Of a DNA stretch of 64,000 bases, positions 8,756 to 16,843 are shown piece after piece. Within the stretch, counting starts at the first letter, position 1. Every line of letters starts with the position of its first letter. The stretch comes from JAKACA01 sp963769255 (GTDB taxonomy: Bacteria > Actinomycetota > Acidimicrobiia > Acidimicrobiales > Bog-793), in the NCBI GenBank assembly GCA_963769255.1, contig CAVYKV010000001.1:124001-188000 (forward strand). The letters are read 5' to 3'. The notes below the pieces were generated by a model that worked only from the letters and a program-made list of their open reading frames with translations, did no database searches and was not told the DNA's origin. A program made the translations under genes and the position numbers.

Positions 8756-9931
8756 ATGAGTGACCTGGCGACGCTCGCCGCCGGGCTCGGTGAGGAGCTG
8801 CGACAGGCCGGGGTGGCGACGAGCACGGAGCAGGCGGGCCGTTTCGCGCGTGCCGTCCACGACACGGCACCGCTCCACCTGCGGGATCTCTACTGGACGG
8901 CCCGCGTCACCCTCGTCACCTCCAAGGAGGAGATACCGGCCTTCGACGCCGTCTTCGGGCGGCTCTTCGCTGGCCTCGGCGGGGCGGCGGAGCTCCCGAA
9001 CGAGAGCGCCTCGGTCACCACCCGCCCGCCGCCGGCCGCCCCTGAACGTCGCCCCCGCCCGGGTTCCCGCCGGCCACCCACCGCCGGTCAGACGAGCTTT
9101 GCGCCCGGGCCCCGCTCGGCGGAGCACGACGTCGGGGACGAGCCGGAGCTCTCCGTCGGTCTGGCGAGCCGGGAGGAGCGTCTCGCCCAGCGGGACTTCG
9201 CCCGGCTGGACGCCGAGGAGCTCCTCGAGATCCGCCGCATGCTCCGCGACGTCCGGCTAGCGCTGCCGCTGCGCCCCGGCCGCCGGTCCCGCCGTGCGCC
9301 GAGGGGCGACCGCCTCGACCTCCGTGCCACGCTTCGCCGCAGCCACCGCAGTGCGGGGGATCCCGCCCGCCTCGTGCGGCGCAGTGCTCGGCCCGTCCCC
9401 AGGCGGCTCGTCGTGATCTGTGACATCTCCGGTTCCATGGAGCCGTACGCCCTCGCCTACGTCCACTTCCTGCACGCCGCCGCCTCCGCCTCGGGGGCGG
9501 CCCGGGCCGAGGTGTTCACCTTCGCCACCCGGCTCAGCCGCCTCACGAGGGTCCTCGCCGAACGCGATCTCGAGACGGCGCTACGGCGGGCCGCCGCCGC
9601 CGCACCGGACTGGCGCGGGGGGACCCGCATCGGCGAGGCGCTCAAGAGCTTCCTCGACTCCTACGGCCGCCGCGGAGTCGCCCGCGGCGCCGTCGTCGTC
9701 CTCATGTCCGACGGTTGGGAGCGTGACGACCCCGTCCTCCTCAGTGAGCAGATGGCGCGGCTGCGGCGGCTCGCCCACCGCATCGTCTGGGTCAACCCTC
9801 GCAGCGCCGACCCTCGCTACGAGCCCCTCGCCGGAGGTATGGCAGCGGCACTGCCATATTGTGACGATCTCGTGAGCGGGCACAGCGTCGCCGCCCTGCA
9901 GCAGCTGGCCGTCGCCGTCGCCGCCCGCTGA
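8756..9931 (+). CDS. coxE: CoxE-like von Willebrand factor A protein
   Basis: A 391-residue protein. Its C-terminal VWA domain has a complete MIDAS: DISGS (223-227), Thr290 and SDG (318-320). A Pro/Arg-rich middle (about 85-215) separates it from a helical N-terminus, the CoxE layout. CoxE works with the MoxR ATPase CoxD in maturing the Mo-Cu site of aerobic CO dehydrogenase. It lies tail-to-tail with coxD, only 9 bp apart, supporting this role although it is outside the cox operon strand. An in-frame GTG at 8690 would add 22 residues; the ATG at 8756 fits the family better. Confidence 0.8.
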   Translation: MSDLATLAAGLGEELRQAGVATSTEQAGRFARAVHDTAPLHLRDLYWTARVTLVTSKEEIPAFDAVFGRLFAGLGGAAELPNESASVTTRPPPAAPERRPRPGSRRPPTAGQTSFAPGPRSAEHDVGDEPELSVGLASREERLAQRDFARLDAEELLEIRRMLRDVRLALPLRPGRRSRRAPRGDRLDLRATLRRSHRSAGDPARLVRRSARPVPRRLVVICDISGSMEPYALAYVHFLHAAASASGAARAEVFTFATRLSRLTRVLAERDLETALRRAAAAAPDWRGGTRIGEALKSFLDSYGRRGVARGAVVVLMSDGWERDDPVLLSEQMARLRRLAHRIVWVNPRSADPRYEPLAGGMAAALPYCDDLVSGHSVAALQQLAVAVAAR

Positions 9932-9940
9932 GGTGGCGGC

Positions 9941-10822
9941 TCAGTCGCCGCCCGCCACCCAGGCGAGACCCCGGCCGCGGGCGACGTCGAGATCCTCGCT
10001 GTACTTGAGGACCGAGCCGAGGGTGCGCGCGACGGCTTCGGCCTCGAGGTGCTCGACTCGCAGCAAGGAGAGGGCGGCGACCCAGTCGATGGCTTCGGCG
10101 ATGCCGGGGGGTTTCTGGACGTCGAGGGTCCTGAGGCGCGCGACGGCGGCTGCCGCCTGGTCGGCGAGCGAGGTCGAGGCTCCCGGCACGCGGCGCCGGA
10201 TGATGCTCACGGCGTGTGGCAGGTCGGGGTACTCGATCCAGTGGTAGAGGCATCGGCGCTTGAGGGCATCGTGCAGATCCCGCGTGCGGTTCGAGGTGAG
10301 CACGACCACGGGAGGGTGCTTGGCGCGGATCGTCCCGAGCTCCGGGATGGTGACGGCGTCCTCCGCCAGGAGCTCCAGCAGGAAGGCCTCGAACTCGTCG
10401 TCGGCACGGTCGATCTCGTCGACGAGGAGCACGGCCGGGCGCGGCCCCGGGTGCTCGATGGCCTGCAGGAGCGGCCGCGCGATGAGGTAGTCGCTCGAGA
10501 AGAGACCGCTTTCGTGCAGCGGCTCGTCCCTCGCCTCCGCCAGGCGGATGGCGAGCAGCTGCCGCGGGTAGTTCCACTCGTAGAGCGCCTCGGAGGCGTC
10601 GATGCCCTCGTAGCACTGCAGGCGCAGGAGGGGAGTGTCGAGGACGCGGGCGAGGCTCTTGGCGGCCTCCGTCTTGCCGACCCCTGCCTCACCTTCGAGC
10701 ACGATCGGCTGGGGCAGCTCGACGGCCAGGTAGAGCGCCGTGGCGAGGCCGCGGTCGGCCAGGTAGTCGACGCCGTCGAGCTGTGCCTCGAGCTCTTCGA
10801 CGCTGGCGACGAGGCCCGTCAC
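9941..10822 (-). CDS. coxD: CoxD-like MoxR AAA+ ATPase
   Basis: A 293-residue MoxR-family ATPase. Walker A GEAGVGKT (44-51), Walker B VLLVDEID (131-138) and a sensor-1 Asn in LTSNRT are intact. CoxD is the ATPase needed for sulfuration and copper insertion into the CO dehydrogenase active site. The start is GTG at 10822, overlapping the stop of the XdhC-like gene (GTGA), so it is the last gene of the coxMSL-xdhC-coxD operon. It is convergent with coxE. Confidence 0.87.
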   Translation of the reverse strand: MTGLVASVEELEAQLDGVDYLADRGLATALYLAVELPQPIVLEGEAGVGKTEAAKSLARVLDTPLLRLQCYEGIDASEALYEWNYPRQLLAIRLAEARDEPLHESGLFSSDYLIARPLLQAIEHPGPRPAVLLVDEIDRADDEFEAFLLELLAEDAVTIPELGTIRAKHPPVVVLTSNRTRDLHDALKRRCLYHWIEYPDLPHAVSIIRRRVPGASTSLADQAAAAVARLRTLDVQKPPGIAEAIDWVAALSLLRVEHLEAEAVARTLGSVLKYSEDLDVARGRGLAWVAGGD

Positions 10823-11784
10823 CGCCCGGCGAGCGACCCGGCGGGATCGGCCGTGAAGGCGTCCCTGCAGCCGCTCCCGCAGAAGTAGTAGGCGTCGCCC
10901 CCGTACTCGGCCACGAGGCTGGCCGCCGTCACGACGACCGTCATCCCGCAGACCGGGTCGACGGCCGTCCGGCCGGGGGAATCCACCGGAGAGTCGGCGA
11001 GAGCGGCGGTCGCCGCGACGTCGTCCCGGCGCCGCAGCTGGATGATCTCGGCGAGGATGGAGACGGCGACCTCCTCCGGGCGCCGGCCCCCGAGGTCGAG
11101 TCCGGCCGGCGTGTGGACGCGAGCCTTCTCGTCGTCGGAGAGCTCGAGGCGGTCCAGCACGGCGGCGCCTCGTGTGCGGGAGGCGACGAGCCCGACGTAG
11201 GCGATGCCCGCCCGCACGGCGGCGGTGAGGACGGCCTCCTCGCCCCGCCCGTGCGAGGCGACCACGACGGCGCTGGCGCCCGACACGACGGCCTGGCTCT
11301 CCGGGCCGTCGCCGACGGGGACGACGATGTAGCCGGCCGGCTCGGCGATGACGGCGAGCGCCCTCGCGATGGGGGAGGAGCCGTGCACCACCATGACCGG
11401 CGCCGGGATCTCGGGCTCGAGGAAGATCTCGAGCCGCCCGCCCGAGAGGCAGGGGTTGTGCACGGTGATGGTCCCCTGCTCGCTCACCTCCTCCCCGGGC
11501 GCCGTGTCGGGGGCGATGCGCAGCAGCACGGGCTGTCCCGACTGCAGTGCCCGCAAGGCCTGCACCTGCACGCTCGCCTCGGCGCACTCGCCCCCGACGA
11601 AACCCTCGATCGTGCCGTCCTCGAGGATGATGGCGGCATCGCCCGCCTTCGCCGAGGTGGGCCGCTCGGCTCGCACGACGGTGGCGAGCACGAAGGGGGC
11701 GCGGCGCGATCGCAGCTCGACGGCCCGGTGGCGCACGCCACTGCCGCCGGCCGCCACGTCCCCGTGCTCGCCGCTCTCCGTCAT
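10819..11784 (-). CDS. XdhC/CoxF-like maturation factor fused to a C-terminal YHS metal-binding domain
   Basis: A 321-residue protein. Residues 1-255 are an XdhC/CoxI-type module with an N-terminal segment containing GGECAEAS and a Rossmann-like half (VVHGSSPIARAL onward). XdhC proteins handle the molybdenum cofactor and its sulfuration for hydroxylases. The last 48 residues (274-321) are a YHS domain: DPVCGM (Cys279), then YYFCGSGC (Cys302, Cys306) and a Phe. YHS domains bind soft metals such as Cu. A Cu-handling module next to a form I CO dehydrogenase, whose active site is Mo-S-Cu, suggests a role in copper insertion; that is inference. ATGA overlap with coxL and GTGA overlap with coxD. 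Confidence 0.85.
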   Translation of the reverse strand: MTESGEHGDVAAGGSGVRHRAVELRSRRAPFVLATVVRAERPTSAKAGDAAIILEDGTIEGFVGGECAEASVQVQALRALQSGQPVLLRIAPDTAPGEEVSEQGTITVHNPCLSGGRLEIFLEPEIPAPVMVVHGSSPIARALAVIAEPAGYIVVPVGDGPESQAVVSGASAVVVASHGRGEEAVLTAAVRAGIAYVGLVASRTRGAAVLDRLELSDDEKARVHTPAGLDLGGRRPEEVAVSILAEIIQLRRRDDVAATAALADSPVDSPGRTAVDPVCGMTVVVTAASLVAEYGGDAYYFCGSGCRDAFTADPAGSLAGR

Positions 11785-14156
11785 TCGATGGCGAGATCCG
11801 TTCGGAAGGGGGACCCCTGCATCGTCCTCCAGACCTGCGCCGGCGTGAATGGCATGTCGGCGTGCCGCACGCCGATGGCGTCGAGCACGGCGTTCACGAT
11901 GGCGGCCGGGGACCCGACGGTGGCCGACTCCCCGATCCCTTTCACCCCGATGGGGTGATGGGGCGAGGGTGTCACGGTCATCCCGAGCTCCCAGCTGGGG
12001 CACTCGAGGGCAGTCGGGAGGAGGTAGTCCATGAAGGAGCCGCCGAGGCAGTTGCCCTCCTTGTCGAAGGCGATGACCTCCATGAGCGCCATCCCGATGC
12101 CGTCGGCCAGCCCGCCGTGGATTTGGCCGTCCACGATCATGGGGTTGATGCGGGGGCCGCAATCGTCGACGGCGATGAAGCGCCGCACCTTCACGACGCC
12201 CGTGCCCGCGTCGACGTCCACGACGGCGATGTAGGCACCGAAGGGGTAGGTGAGGTTGGGCGGGTCGTAGACGCAGGCGGCGTCGAGATGCCCTTCGACG
12301 CCCTCCGGCAGCTCGACGGCACCGTGGGCGCCGAGGGCGATCTCCTGGATGGTCTTCCCGGCCGCCGGGTCGCCCTTCACGAAGAAACGGCCCTTCTCCC
12401 ACTCGAGGTCGTCCGGGGACACCTCGAGCATGGCGGCCGCCACGATGCGGGCCTTGTCGCGCACACGCTGGGCCGCCACGGCAACGGCAGCACCGGAAAC
12501 GGGCGTCGAGCGCGATCCATAGGTGCCGAGGCCGAAGGGCGTGTTGTCGGTGTCACCGTGCACGACGTCGATGTCGAGCGGCGGGATGCCGAGCTGCTCG
12601 GCCACGATCTGGGCGAAGGTCGTCTCGTGGCCCTGCCCCTGCGTCTGCACGGAGAGCCTGACGACGGCCTTGCCCGTCGGGTGCACGCGCACCTCCGCCC
12701 CGTCGGCCATGCCGAGCCCGAGGATGTCCATGTGCTTGCGCGGACCGGCCCCGACCGTCTCGGTGAAGAAGGAGAGGCCGATCCCCATGAGCTCGCCCCG
12801 TTCCCGCTTCTCCTTCTGCTCGCGGCGAAGCTCGTCATAGCCGGCGATCTCCATGGCGAGCTTGAGGGCGCGGGGGTAGTCGCCCGAGTCGTACTCCCAG
12901 CCCGTCTTGCAGGTGTAGGGGAACTGCTCGGGCCTGAGCAGGTTCTTCATGCGGAGCTCGGCGGGATCCATCTTCAGCTCGTCGGCCAGGCAGTCGACCA
13001 TGCGCTCGACGAGGTAGGCGGCCTCCGTCACCCGGAACGAGCAGGCATAGGCAACGCCGCCCGGCGCCTTGTTGGTGTAGACGCCCGTCACCTCGCAGTG
13101 GGCGGCCTGCAGGTCGTAGGACCCGGTGAAGATATGGAAGAAACCCGCCGGGTACTTCGTCGGCTGCGCCGTGTTGTTGAAGGCTCCGTGGTCGGCCAGC
13201 ACCTTCACCCGCAGGCCGGTGATCGTGCCGTCCTTCGTGGCGGCGATCTCGCCCCGCATGTGGTAGTCGCGGGCGAAGCTCGTCGACATGAGGTTCTCGG
13301 AGCGGTCCTCCATCCACTTCACGGGTTTGCCCGTGAGGATGGAGCCGACGACGGAACAGACGTAACCGGGATAGATGCCGACCTTGTTGCCGAAGCCACC
13401 GCCGATGTCGGGGCTCACGACCCGGATCTGGTGCTCGGGCAGGCCCGCCACGAGGGCGTAGAGCGTGCGGTGGGCATGGGGCGCCTGCGTCGTGCACCAA
13501 ATCGTCAGCTTGCCCGTCACTTTGTTCATGTCCGCCACGGCGCCGCAGGTCTCCATGGGGGCCGGGTGCACGCGGGGGTAGAGCATGTCCTGCGTCACGA
13601 CGACGTCGGCGGCGGCGAAGACGGCGTCCGTCGACGCCTTGTCCCCCGCCTCCCAGTCGAAGATGTGGTTGTCGGTCTTGCCCTCGATGTCGTCGCGGAT
13701 GACAGTGGCGCCCGGTTTGATGGCCTCGCGGGCATCGATGACGGGGTCGAGCGGCTCGTACTGGACGTCGATGAGCTCGAGGGCGTCACGGGCGGAGTAG
13801 CGGTCCTCGGCGACGACGAAGGCAACCTCCTGGCCTTGGTAGCGCACCTTGTCCGTGGCGAGAACGGCGAGGACGTCATGGGAGAGCGACGGGATCCAGG
13901 CGAGCTTCAAGGTGTCGAGGATGGCGCCGGTGATGACCGCCTTCACCTTCGGGTGTGCCTCGGCGGCCGAGGTGTCGATGGAGACGATGCGGGCGTGCGG
14001 CAGCGGGCTGCGCAGCACGGCGCCGTGCAGCATCCCGGGGAGCTGCAGGTCGTCGACGTAGTTGCCTTGCCCGCGCACGAAACGCGGGTCCTCCTTGCGG
14101 CGCATGCGGCCGAAGCCGATGGGGTTGGCCTCGGGGGCTTCCACGGTCGTCGTCAT
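11781..14156 (-). CDS. coxL: Aerobic carbon monoxide dehydrogenase, large (Mo-Cu) subunit, form I
   Basis: A 791-residue protein of the xanthine dehydrogenase Mo-subunit family. The active-site loop reads AYACSFR (369-375), matching the form I consensus AYxCSFR. Its Cys372 is the expected ligand of the Cu ion in the Mo-S-Cu centre. GGGFGNK (252-258), QGQGHET and the C-terminal KGIGES Glu are also present. It oxidises CO to CO2 with electrons passing via CoxS and CoxM to quinone. Gene order M-S-L is the form I order. The start ATG at 14156 overlaps the coxS stop (ATGA). Confidence 0.93.
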   Translation of the reverse strand: MTTTVEAPEANPIGFGRMRRKEDPRFVRGQGNYVDDLQLPGMLHGAVLRSPLPHARIVSIDTSAAEAHPKVKAVITGAILDTLKLAWIPSLSHDVLAVLATDKVRYQGQEVAFVVAEDRYSARDALELIDVQYEPLDPVIDAREAIKPGATVIRDDIEGKTDNHIFDWEAGDKASTDAVFAAADVVVTQDMLYPRVHPAPMETCGAVADMNKVTGKLTIWCTTQAPHAHRTLYALVAGLPEHQIRVVSPDIGGGFGNKVGIYPGYVCSVVGSILTGKPVKWMEDRSENLMSTSFARDYHMRGEIAATKDGTITGLRVKVLADHGAFNNTAQPTKYPAGFFHIFTGSYDLQAAHCEVTGVYTNKAPGGVAYACSFRVTEAAYLVERMVDCLADELKMDPAELRMKNLLRPEQFPYTCKTGWEYDSGDYPRALKLAMEIAGYDELRREQKEKRERGELMGIGLSFFTETVGAGPRKHMDILGLGMADGAEVRVHPTGKAVVRLSVQTQGQGHETTFAQIVAEQLGIPPLDIDVVHGDTDNTPFGLGTYGSRSTPVSGAAVAVAAQRVRDKARIVAAAMLEVSPDDLEWEKGRFFVKGDPAAGKTIQEIALGAHGAVELPEGVEGHLDAACVYDPPNLTYPFGAYIAVVDVDAGTGVVKVRRFIAVDDCGPRINPMIVDGQIHGGLADGIGMALMEVIAFDKEGNCLGGSFMDYLLPTALECPSWELGMTVTPSPHHPIGVKGIGESATVGSPAAIVNAVLDAIGVRHADMPFTPAQVWRTMQGSPFRTDLAIE

Positions 14157-14635
14157 GATGCGGCCACCTCCGCTGTCGCCGGGTGCTCGGCAGCCCAGCG
14201 AATCGCTCTCACGATGTTCTCGTAACCGGTGCACCGGCAGATCTGCCCGGAGATCGCCTCGCGGATCTCCGCCTCCGACGGGTCCGGGTTGTGGTCGAGC
14301 AGCCAACGGGCCGTCATCATCATGCCCGGGGTGCAAAACCCGCACTGCAGTCCGTGCTGCTCGACGAAGCCCTGCTGCACCGGGTCGAGCTCGCCGTTGC
14401 GCTCGAGCCCTTCCACGGTGCGGATGTCACGACCGTTCGCCATGGCGGCGAGGACGGTACAGCTCTTCACGGGTTCGCCGTCCATCCACAGCACACAGGT
14501 GCCGCAGTTGGAGGTGTCGCAGCCCCAGTGGGTCCCTCTCAGGCCGAGGACGTCGCGGATGAAGTGCACCAGGAGGAGGCGTGCCTCGACGTCCTCGGTC
14601 ACCTCGTCCCCGTTGACGGTCATGGTCACCTGCAT
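14153..14635 (-). CDS. coxS: Carbon monoxide dehydrogenase, small (2x[2Fe-2S]) subunit
   Basis: A 160-residue protein of normal length. The N-terminal plant-type cluster has the GCDTSNCGTC pattern and a fourth Cys in KSC; the C-terminal helical cluster has QCGFC and CRC. All eight ligands are therefore present. It relays electrons from the Mo-Cu site in CoxL to FAD in CoxM. It lies 3 bp after coxM and overlaps coxL by four bases. Confidence 0.93.
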   Translation of the reverse strand: MQVTMTVNGDEVTEDVEARLLLVHFIRDVLGLRGTHWGCDTSNCGTCVLWMDGEPVKSCTVLAAMANGRDIRTVEGLERNGELDPVQQGFVEQHGLQCGFCTPGMMMTARWLLDHNPDPSEAEIREAISGQICRCTGYENIVRAIRWAAEHPATAEVAAS

Positions 14636-14638
14636 CGT

Positions 14639-15514
14639 TCAACCCTCCCTGTTCTCGGCGCGAGCGGCCGCACGCCGCAAGGCCCGCAACGTGAGCTCGC
14701 CGGCGAGGTGGCGCTTGTAGTCCTCCGGGCCGCGCTGGTCGGCCGCCGGCGACACGCTCCCGGCGGTGAGGCGGGCCGCCGTCGCGAAGGCCTCCTCCGT
14801 GGGCGCCGAGCCGGTGAGGGATTCCTCGGCGGCGGCCGAGCGGAAGTGCTCGGCACCCACGGCGGCGAGGCCGATGCCGGCGTAGGTGATGTTCCCGCCC
14901 TCGATGCAGAGGGCGGCGCCGGCGGCGGCGATCGCCCAGTCACCGGCGCGGCGCTCGACTTTCTCGTAGGCGCTTCCGAGGTTCGCCCGGATGGGGAGAC
15001 GGACCTCGACGAGCATCTCGGCCGGCCCGACGGCTGTCGAATAGGGCCCGAGGTGGAAGTCGTCCATCGAGACGGTGCGAGTCCCGGCGGCCGAGGCGAT
15101 GACGGCGGAGGCGCCGAGGGCGGCGAAGACGGCGGAGAGATCCTCCGACGGGTCCGCCTGGCAGATGGAGCCGCCCACGGTCCCGCGGTTGCGCACGATG
15201 GGGTCGGCGATCACCCGTTCGGCGTCGTGCAGGATGGCGAAGAGGGCGCCCGCCTCCTCGTTCTCGAGCACGTCGCGGTGGCGCGCCATGGCGCCGATGC
15301 AGAGCTCGTCGCCCTCCCGCCGCAGGTAGGCGAGCTCGCCGAGGTCGTTGATGTCAATGAGGACCTCGGGGCGGGCGAGGCGCAGCTTCATCATCGGAAG
15401 CAGGCTGTGGCCGCCGGCCACGAGCCGGCTCTCCGGGCCGTGGCGCTCGAGGAGCGAGAGGGCGTCCTCCACCGACACTGCCCGCTCGTACTCGACAGGA
15501 GCAGGTACCTGCAT
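14639..15514 (-). CDS. coxM: Carbon monoxide dehydrogenase, medium (FAD) subunit
   Basis: A 291-residue FAD-binding subunit. The two FAD signatures AGGHS (33-37) and TVGGS (about 111-115, followed by ICQADPSEDL) are present. It is the first gene of the minus-strand operon. AAGGGGG stands about seven bases before the ATG as a good ribosome binding site. A divergent LysR gene and a perfect inverted repeat lie just upstream, so transcription is probably controlled from there. Confidence 0.92.
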   Translation of the reverse strand: MQVPAPVEYERAVSVEDALSLLERHGPESRLVAGGHSLLPMMKLRLARPEVLIDINDLGELAYLRREGDELCIGAMARHRDVLENEEAGALFAILHDAERVIADPIVRNRGTVGGSICQADPSEDLSAVFAALGASAVIASAAGTRTVSMDDFHLGPYSTAVGPAEMLVEVRLPIRANLGSAYEKVERRAGDWAIAAAGAALCIEGGNITYAGIGLAAVGAEHFRSAAAEESLTGSAPTEEAFATAARLTAGSVSPAADQRGPEDYKRHLAGELTLRALRRAAARAENREG

Positions 15515-15632
15515 GCGCGATCCCCCTTGTGCTCGTCCCCCGTTGCCGGGTACCTCTTGCTTCGGGCCCGCACGCTCACGTGCGACTCCGTGTCGTTACC
15601 GTCGCGCTCGCCGGAGGGGCGGTCAACGGCGG

Positions 15633-15650
15633 CATAAGCGAACACTTATG
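15633..15650. promoter_or_regulatory. Perfect inverted repeat between coxM and the LysR gene; candidate LysR operator
   Basis: CATAAG (15633-15638) and CTTATG (15645-15650) form a perfect dyad with a 6-base spacer. It is an AT-rich island in a GC-rich 189-bp divergent gap, 53 bp upstream of the LysR start and about 120 bp upstream of coxM. LysR boxes are typically short dyads of this size, although the exact T-N11-A spacing is not met. Confidence 0.55.
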
Positions 15651-15703
15651 GGCGGCTCCCATCGCCGCCACCTGGGCCGGTGCGCTGTGGTATCGATTCA
15701 GTC

Positions 15704-16702
15704 GTGACGCTCACCCAACTGGAGGCGTTCGTGCTCGTGGCGCGTCTCGGCTCCGTGACGGCGGCCGCCCGTACGCTCGGCGTGAGCGAGCCGGCCATCT
15801 CCGGCGCCCTCGCAGCCCTCCGCCGCCAGTTCGACGACAACCTCGTGGAGCGCACGCCGAACGGCATGACGCTGACACCCGGGGGCCGTCGCCTCGTGCG
15901 CATCGCCTCGCAGATGGTCGCCCTCGGGGCCGAGGCGGAGGAGGAGATCCGGCGGGCGAACGGGGCTCCCGAGCGGCTCCGCGTCATCGCCACGAGCTCC
16001 ATCGCCGAGTCGGTGGCGCCGGCCCTCCTGGCGGCCTTCGGTGCTCGCAGCGGACCCGTCGACGTGAGCCTCGGCCTCGCCACGAGCGACGAGATGCCGG
16101 CGATCCTGCAGGAACGGCTCGCCGACGTCGCCCTCGGCCCCCGCCTGTCGGGACCGACGGCCGTCGGGCTCGAGACGCACCCCCTCTTCCGCTACCACCT
16201 CGGGCTGGTGGCGTCGCCCAGCCACCGGCTGGCGGCCGGCGGGCGCAACGGCGCCGCCGCCTCCCACGGTCCCGACGTGCTACGGCTGCAGCGCTTCGCC
16301 GAGGAGACCTGGCTCGTCGACCCGGACGCCACCGACGAGGCGCTGCCCGTTCATCGCATCCTCACTCGGATGCGGGTGCCGGAGGAGCGCATCCGCGTCT
16401 TCCCGAGCCAGGCGGCCGCCTGGGTGGCAGCCGAGAAGGGGGAGGGCATCGCCCCTGCCATCCAGCATCTCGTGGCGTCCCAGCTTCGCCACGGGTCGCT
16501 CGTGACGCTTCCCGCCGAGCAGATGCCGCTCGAGCTCATGTGGTATGCCACCTTCCTCACGGCCGACCGGGCGGGCCCGGCGAAGGCGGCACTCCTGCGC
16601 TTCATCACGACCCCGGACGCCACTCACGCCATGCACACTCCGTTGTCCGGTGTGCCCCCGAGCCGCTTCCGTCCGCCCGTCTACGTGACGATCTGGAGCT
16701 GA
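15704..16702 (+). CDS. LysR-family transcriptional regulator, divergent from the cox operon
   Basis: A 332-residue regulator. The N-terminal winged HTH (TLTQLEAFVLVARLGSVTAA, then TLGVSEPAISGALAAL) and a periplasmic-binding-like effector domain are clear. I chose GTG at 15704 because it gives the family's usual start directly before LTQLEAF; an upstream in-frame codon at 15680 would add eight residues. LysR regulators usually control the divergent operon, so this is the best candidate for regulating coxMSL; the effector is unknown. The C-terminus is slightly longer than usual. Confidence 0.87.
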   Translation: MTLTQLEAFVLVARLGSVTAAARTLGVSEPAISGALAALRRQFDDNLVERTPNGMTLTPGGRRLVRIASQMVALGAEAEEEIRRANGAPERLRVIATSSIAESVAPALLAAFGARSGPVDVSLGLATSDEMPAILQERLADVALGPRLSGPTAVGLETHPLFRYHLGLVASPSHRLAAGGRNGAAASHGPDVLRLQRFAEETWLVDPDATDEALPVHRILTRMRVPEERIRVFPSQAAAWVAAEKGEGIAPAIQHLVASQLRHGSLVTLPAEQMPLELMWYATFLTADRAGPAKAALLRFITTPDATHAMHTPLSGVPPSRFRPPVYVTIWS

Positions 16703-16780
16703 GCCGGGCGGGGTTTCGTGTCGGGGCGAGCCCGGGTGCTCTCCGACCGCCCGGGGAGGAGCCGGGCGGGGTTTCGTGTC
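16702..16780 (+). repeat. Pair of 21-bp direct repeats in the LysR/PhyH intergenic region
   Basis: The same 21 bases (AGCCGGGCGG then GGTTTCGTGTC) occur at 16702-16722 and 16760-16780. The first copy overlaps the last base of the LysR stop codon. Their function is unknown. They contain GGGTTTCG, a word that also occurs in the repeats after prs and in the hairpin at the window end. Confidence 0.7.
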
Positions 16781-16843
16781 CGCGGTTGGACACGGAGACG
16801 AGGCGTAACCCCTTACACCAATCCCTGCAGCGGCCGACGCCGA

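Noticed and set aside
11862..14225. A 787-codon open frame on the plus strand opposite coxL
   Set aside because: It is a GC-skew antisense shadow of coxL: low-complexity His/Asp/Gly/Arg composition, no domain, no start signal.
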